A stretch of DNA of 64,000 nucleotides, from NCBI RefSeq assembly GCF_018885305.1, contig NZ_CP076544.1, forward strand, positions 2,294,001-2,358,000, read 5' to 3'. Position numbers and translations under genes: made by a program. The notes beneath the pieces are model-generated. The model was given only the letters and a program-made list of their open reading frames with translations, had not been told where the DNA came from and made no database searches. Source of the DNA: Curtobacterium sp. L6-1 (GTDB lineage: Bacteria; Actinomycetota; Actinomycetes; Actinomycetales; Microbacteriaceae). Below, piece after piece: positions 59,478 through 64,000 of this stretch (position 1 is the stretch's first letter; the number at the start of each line of letters is the position of its first letter).

Positions 59478-59810
59478 CTACGCGACCGGCCGGATGACCG
59501 ACGGGAGCATGACGTGCAGGTGACCGGCCAGGCCGGTCTGGGCCTCCTCGAGCGAGGCGAAGTCGCCGACGACCAGGCCGAACGTGTCCGAGGCGACGTA
59601 GCGGCCGTCGCGCTTGTCGACGGAGCCGCCGAAGTAGCCGCCGTAGTTGGCGATCCACTCGTCGTCACCCTCGAGCGTCCAGGTGAGCTTCGCCCGAGCG
59701 GCGCGGGCGCTGGTGGCTGCCTCGGCCTCGAGGACGGCGACGATGTCGACGGTGTCGGTGTCGAGGGTGACGTCGGTCCCGGTGGCGGTCCGGTTGATGG
59801 TCGTGCTCAT
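59478..59810 (-). CDS. orphan small protein, copy B of the paralogous pair
   Basis: 110 residues. Homologous throughout to the protein at 9267-9590 (VTLDTDTVDIVAVLEA; IANYGGYFGGSVDKRDG; VGDFASLEEAQTG; LHVMLPSVIRPV). No family recognised. ATG at 59810 has GGAGAG 5-8 nt upstream. The upstream 190 nt hold the same element order as copy A. Both copies lie in otherwise unrelated surroundings, so the duplication carried the promoter with it. Confidence 0.8.
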   Translation of the reverse strand: MSTTINRTATGTDVTLDTDTVDIVAVLEAEAATSARAARAKLTWTLEGDDEWIANYGGYFGGSVDKRDGRYVASDTFGLVVGDFASLEEAQTGLAGHLHVMLPSVIRPVA

Positions 59811-59996
59811 CGCGCTCTCCTGTCGTGTTCGGGGTACGTGCTGCGGTACCTGAACGCTACGACACCGATCGCGCTGATCGACAGCGGAGCCCGTCGATTC
59901 ACGGCTTGAGCCCCGGATGTTCATCCGCGAAGCCCGGAACGACGGGCTTCTCCCGTCACCGATCGGGGTACAGGGGGACGGATCGGGGTACTCGCG
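59811..59996 (-). promoter_or_regulatory. promoter block of copy B, conserved with copy A
   Basis: GTACCCC elements at 59985-59991, 59965-59971 and 59831-59837, box CCGTGAATCGACGGG at 59890-59904 and -10 TAGCGT at 59854-59859. Distances from the ATG are 175, 155, 21, 80 and 44 nt, against 176, 157, 22, 81 and 46 nt in copy A. Confidence 0.65.
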
Positions 59997-60038
59997 TTCC
60001 GGACGTCGGACACGGCCCGCCGGCCCCGCGGCCCGCCG

Positions 60039-60596
60039 TCAGGAGACGGCGCGGAGCGCGTCGGCGATCGTCGTGAGCGCCGCGTCGATCTCGTCGGCCA
60101 CCCGCACGTGCGTGGACTCCGACCGCCGGTAGGGGTCGTCCACGTCGTCGGCCGCCGGGTCGACGGGCGGCGGGACGGTGCCCCGCAGCCGTGCGACCCG
60201 CTCGACCAGGGCCTCCGGCGTGTGCACGTCCGCCAGGTCACCCGGCTCGAGCCCGTCGAGCACCCGCGCGAACTGCTTGATCGTGAACGCCCGCTTCGAC
60301 GCACGTGGCGCCAGCTGCACGGTCGCGGCCCGGTGCGACCGCTCGGCCGTCAGCACGAGGTCGGCCGAGGCGGCGATCTGCTCGGTCAGGTACCGCGACC
60401 GGTGCGCGTCGGGCGACCCGCCGAGGCGCGCCGACTGCGCCGCCGCCGCACCGTCCATCACGGCGCCGTCGTCGGCGATGGTGCCGGCCGACTCGATGAC
60501 GTGGGCTGACGCTGCGGGGCCGAGCCGGGCCTCCAGGACCTGCGCCCCGAGCGGTGAGCGGCAGATGTTGCCGCTGCAGACGAAGAGGATCCGCAC
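60039..60596 (-). CDS. low-molecular-weight protein tyrosine phosphatase family
   Basis: 185 residues. VRILFVCSGNICRSPLG has the C-x5-R phosphate loop (Cys7, Arg13) at the amino terminus; DPYRRSE near the carboxyl end gives the D-P-x-R loop with the general acid. Dephosphorylates tyrosine, possibly of the BY-kinase far upstream, though the neighbour is purA. GTG at 60596 starts 2 nt after the purA stop, a coupled pair. Confidence 0.87.
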   Translation of the reverse strand: MRILFVCSGNICRSPLGAQVLEARLGPAASAHVIESAGTIADDGAVMDGAAAAQSARLGGSPDAHRSRYLTEQIAASADLVLTAERSHRAATVQLAPRASKRAFTIKQFARVLDGLEPGDLADVHTPEALVERVARLRGTVPPPVDPAADDVDDPYRRSESTHVRVADEIDAALTTIADALRAVS

Positions 60597-60598
60597 GT

Positions 60599-61891
<1,293 letters not shown>

Positions 61892-62075
61892 CTGGTTCTC
61901 CTCACGTTGGCGGAGGACCGCACACGGCCGTCCGGGCCGGTGGTCCACCCGAGTCTATCGGCTGGTCACCTCCGCGTCACCGGCCGGACGGTCCCTGTGG
62001 AGGACGACCCCGGCACGGAGCACGCTGGGACGCACCCGATCCGACGCAGGATCCGTACCGACGAGAGGAACCACC

Positions 62076-62234
62076 ATGAGCGACCCCATCGACGACCCGC
62101 GCAACCTGCAGGACGTCCAGCAGGCCGAGGAACTCACCGACGGCGGCATCGGTTCCGTCGAGGGCGCCCCGCAGGACGTCATGCCCGAGACCGACCGTGG
62201 CCGCGAGGCGGCGGAGGAGCGTCCCGACGCCTGA
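62076..62234 (+). CDS. 52-residue acidic hypothetical protein
   Basis: Translation starts MSDPIDDPRNLQDVQQAEEL and is acidic and probably disordered; no family known. GAGAGGAA 5-10 nt upstream of ATG at 62076. The leader has GAGCACGCTGG (62018) and GATCCGACG (62038), both repeated before the next gene, so the two small genes seem to share control. Confidence 0.6.
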   Translation: MSDPIDDPRNLQDVQQAEELTDGGIGSVEGAPQDVMPETDRGREAAEERPDA

Positions 62235-62299
62235 GCGTGGACGGATGGTCCCCGGAGCACGGTGGACCGGTCAGTGATCCGACGAACGGAAGGAACACC

Positions 62300-62473
62300 A
62301 TGAGCGACCTCAGCGACAAGGCCAAGGACTTCGCGAGCAGCGACAAGGGCGAGAAGGCGACCGACGCCGGTCTCGACAAGGCAGCCGGCGCGGCCGACAA
62401 GGCGACCGGCGGTGGCCACGGCGACCAGATCGACAAGGCGGAGCACGCCGCCGACGGCAAGATCGGCAACTGA
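62300..62473 (+). CDS. Rv0909/MT0933-type antitoxin-like small protein
   Basis: 57 residues, MSDLSDKAKDF ... KAAGAADKATGGGHGDQIDK, which matches the short Lys/Asp/Ala-rich repeat style of the MT0933-like antitoxin family (DKAKDF, D-K-A-G, T-G-G-x-x-x-D-Q-I-D-K). No toxin gene is adjacent, so a stress-related role like that of CsbD-type small proteins is also possible. GGAAGGAA upstream of ATG at 62300. A strong terminator follows. Confidence 0.68.
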   Translation: MSDLSDKAKDFASSDKGEKATDAGLDKAAGAADKATGGGHGDQIDKAEHAADGKIGN

Positions 62474-62488
62474 CCACCGGTCAGCGCA

Positions 62489-62534
62489 CACGACGGGAGG
62501 CCCGGTACCAGCTGGTACCGGGCCTCCCGTCGTG
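62489..62534. terminator. GGGAGGC-type bidirectional terminator
   Basis: About 21-bp stem with a central AGCT; arms include CGACGGGAGGCCCGGTACC / GGTACCGGGCCTCCCGTCG. Between convergent stop codons (62473 and 62552). Confidence 0.88.
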
Positions 62535-62551
62535 CGCTCGGTCGCGCGGCG

Positions 62552-62719
62552 TCAGCCGCGGAAGAAGTCTGCGTACGAGGGGTCCCCGATCGGCTGGGTG
62601 TGCCCCGGCTCGGCCAGCCGCTCCTCCACCATCGCCCGGATGACGTCCGGCGGGGTGAGTCCGCGTCGACGCCACTCCATCGGGTTCTGCCGGAGCTGCA
62701 CCAGGGTGTTCGTTCGCAT
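62552..62719 (-). CDS. 55-residue hypothetical protein
   Basis: ATG at 62719 to TGA at 62552. Protein MRTNTLVQLRQNPMEWRRRG, then LTPPDVIRAMVEERLAEPGH, TQPIGDPSYADFFRG. It is below the usual length cut-off. Support: a coherent helix-rich sequence with an R-Q-N-P-M-E-W-R-R motif, host codon use, and flanking hairpin terminator. Not recognised. Upstream, TAGTT-CGTCT-AACTA (62744-62758) is a possible operator dyad, in an unusually AT-rich leader. Confidence 0.55.
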   Translation of the reverse strand: MRTNTLVQLRQNPMEWRRRGLTPPDVIRAMVEERLAEPGHTQPIGDPSYADFFRG

Positions 62720-62872
62720 GCATGAACACTGTCACGAAGTACCTAGTTCGTCTAACTACGTGTCCTGTAGGCGCACTGTCCGCCCTCGAACAGGGGACGC
62801 GACCCCACGGTCCCCGGACACACGACGGAGCGGGCAGCCCGAGGGCCACCCGCTCCGCTCCGTGCTCGTTCC

Positions 62873-64000
62873 TCACTTGTAGATGCGCCCCGAGAGGGTC
62901 GACGTGGTGCTGCCCGTCGCGTACCCGGTCTTCTTCGCGGTCACGACCGCGGAGAGCCGGTGGCCGACGTCGGCCGAGGTCGTCTTGTGGGTCGACTTCG
63001 TGGCGCCGCTGATCTTCTTGCCGTCACGCAGCCACTGGTAGCTGAACGTCACACCGCTCACGTTCCAGGTGCCCGGCTTGGCGGTGAGCGTCGAGCCCAC
63101 CTTCCAGGACCCGGTGACCGTCGCCTTGCTGCCCGTCGCGAGGGCGAGCTTCGGGGTGGTGGTCTTCGACGTGAGCACCTCGGCCTGGTCGCCCACCGCG
63201 TTGTGCAGGTGGAGGAGCAGGATCTTCGCGTCCGTCGCGGTGTTGCGGCGGGTGACGTCGAGCGTGCCGTCCGGCAGCACCGGCGACGAGACGCCGCCGA
63301 CGCTGAACGTGTACGCCGGGGCGAACGCGTTGAACGAGGCCGTGCCGACCTCGTCGACGACCGAGGAACCCGACGTGGCGATCGACGGCGCGTACGCGGA
63401 CTCCGTCAGCACCGTGTAGTCGAACGCCGCGCTCTTCGACGCCTTGGTGTAGCCGAGCGCCGAGAGCGACACCGGCAGGACCTTGACCGTCGAGTCGAAG
63501 GTGTTGGTGTCCCGCGTCTCGTCGGCGTTGAGCGGCCAGGCGTCGACCGTCTTCTGCTTCGGGTCGTTGAGGTCGACCGTGGTGACCCACGTCGCGTCGA
63601 CGGCAGCGGACTTCGTGTCGTAGGTCAGGAAGTCCGGCTTGCCGTCACGGTTCGTGTCGATGAGGACCTCGACGTTCGTGACCGCGCCCGGGTTCGCGTC
63701 CGGACCGTCGGTCTGGACACCGAACGAGACGACGCCCTGCGACCGGTCGCTGAGACCGACCGCCGTCGAGCTGACGCCGAACGCCCGGATGTCGGCTGCG
63801 CGGAGGGAGTGCTGCGCCGACCCGTCGGCGAAGGACTCCTTCGGGTCGGTGCCGCCGAGGACGAACGGAGCCGCGAGCGCCCGGTAGGCGTCCGTCCCCG
63901 AGCCCTGCGCGACGCCACGACCGGTGACCGGGAGGGTCGCCTTCGTGGTCGGCCCGGCGAAGGTGACCGTCGAACCGTGCAGCGCGCTGACCGGCTTCGG
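62873..64000 (-). CDS. carboxyl part of a large secreted protein, probably a subtilase
   Basis: 375 codons, open to the right edge, so the amino part is outside. It reads as beta domains: VNEY-like strand NVEVLIDTNRDGKPDFLTYD, DETRDTNTFDSTVKVLPVSL, LSALGYTKASKSAAFDYTVL. These patterns follow the catalytic and PA domains of actinobacterial S8 peptidases, which is why I propose a subtilase. The end (about 95 residues) is an Ig-like A-repeat (WNVSGVTFSYQWLRDGKKIS, then TSADVGHRLSAVVTAKKTG). No LAxTG end: it stops TSTLSGRIYK. Confidence 0.6.
   Translation of the reverse strand, partial: PKPVSALHGSTVTFAGPTTKATLPVTGRGVAQGSGTDAYRALAAPFVLGGTDPKESFADGSAQHSLRAADIRAFGVSSTAVGLSDRSQGVVSFGVQTDGPDANPGAVTNVEVLIDTNRDGKPDFLTYDTKSAAVDATWVTTVDLNDPKQKTVDAWPLNADETRDTNTFDSTVKVLPVSLSALGYTKASKSAAFDYTVLTESAYAPSIATSGSSVVDEVGTASFNAFAPAYTFSVGGVSSPVLPDGTLDVTRRNTATDAKILLLHLHNAVGDQAEVLTSKTTTPKLALATGSKATVTGSWKVGSTLTAKPGTWNVSGVTFSYQWLRDGKKISGATKSTHKTTSADVGHRLSAVVTAKKTGYATGSTTSTLSGRIYK

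Overview
The window is 64 kb of high-GC DNA without rRNA, tRNA or CRISPR. It looks like a chromosomal segment of a Gram-positive actinobacterium of the Microbacteriaceae, with Curtobacterium or a close relative my best guess. The grounds are strong GC-rich third positions, GTG/TTG starts, many leaderless TAnnnT promoters and wall proteins ending in LAxTG, the class E sortase signal type of high-GC Gram-positives. The taxonomic call is inference; no marker gene was compared.

Layout. 1-2 kb: the 3' end of a SRAP (HMCES/YedK) gene, a GNAT acetyltransferase and a membrane-anchored hypothetical. 2.1-9 kb: a 2272-residue wall-anchored fibrillar adhesin with about 20 tandem Ig-like/cadherin-like repeats. 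9.2-12.9 kb: a 107-residue orphan family, VanZ, a two-gene GTPase operon, a 39-residue membrane protein and a small LAFTG surface protein. 13.3-26.1 kb: an exopolysaccharide locus (DUF4012 protein, Wzx-type flippase, glycosyltransferases, Wzy-type polymerase, WecG-type transferase, WbaP-like phosphoglycosyl transferase, a BNR-repeat protein and a BY-kinase/Wzz protein). The middle of this locus (15.2-22.2 kb) is visibly poorer in GC than its flanks and was probably acquired. 26-34 kb: CPBP protease, wall-anchored GH31 with two CBM35-like modules, SpoIIE-type phosphatase and a DUF4190-like membrane protein. 33.8-35.4 kb is a scar region: an IS30-type transposase remnant, three REP-like palindromes and a divergent RidA/HxlR pair.

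35.4-48 kb: two NarL-type two-component systems (the second follows a CPBP gene), a small secreted protein behind a 3x21-bp palindrome array, an SdrD-B-type wall-anchored protein, a lipoprotein and the Kup potassium transporter. 48-51.7 kb: a divergent SDR/MarR pair with a clear operator, an SRPBCC protein, then decay (GNAT pseudogene, broken DUF3592-like copy). 51.9-64 kb: wall-anchored metallophosphoesterase, proline iminopeptidase, a TetR/FAD-monooxygenase/membrane-protein operon with a twin operator, a NERD-domain protein, a paralogue of the 107-residue orphan, purA with a low-molecular-weight phosphatase, tandem small stress-type genes, a previously easy-to-miss 55-codon gene and the 3' end of a large secreted protein (probably a subtilase).

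Themes. Cell-surface construction dominates: five LAxTG proteins, one EPS locus, one lipoprotein and several secreted enzymes. The paralogous orphans at 9.3 and 59.5 kb keep not only their proteins but a co-linear upstream block (three GTACCCC elements, a 15-bp box and a -10 at matching distances); a related arrangement lies in front of the giant adhesin. This is the best lead to an undescribed regulatory circuit. The GTPase/partner operon at 10.5-12 kb is the best lead to an undescribed protein system.
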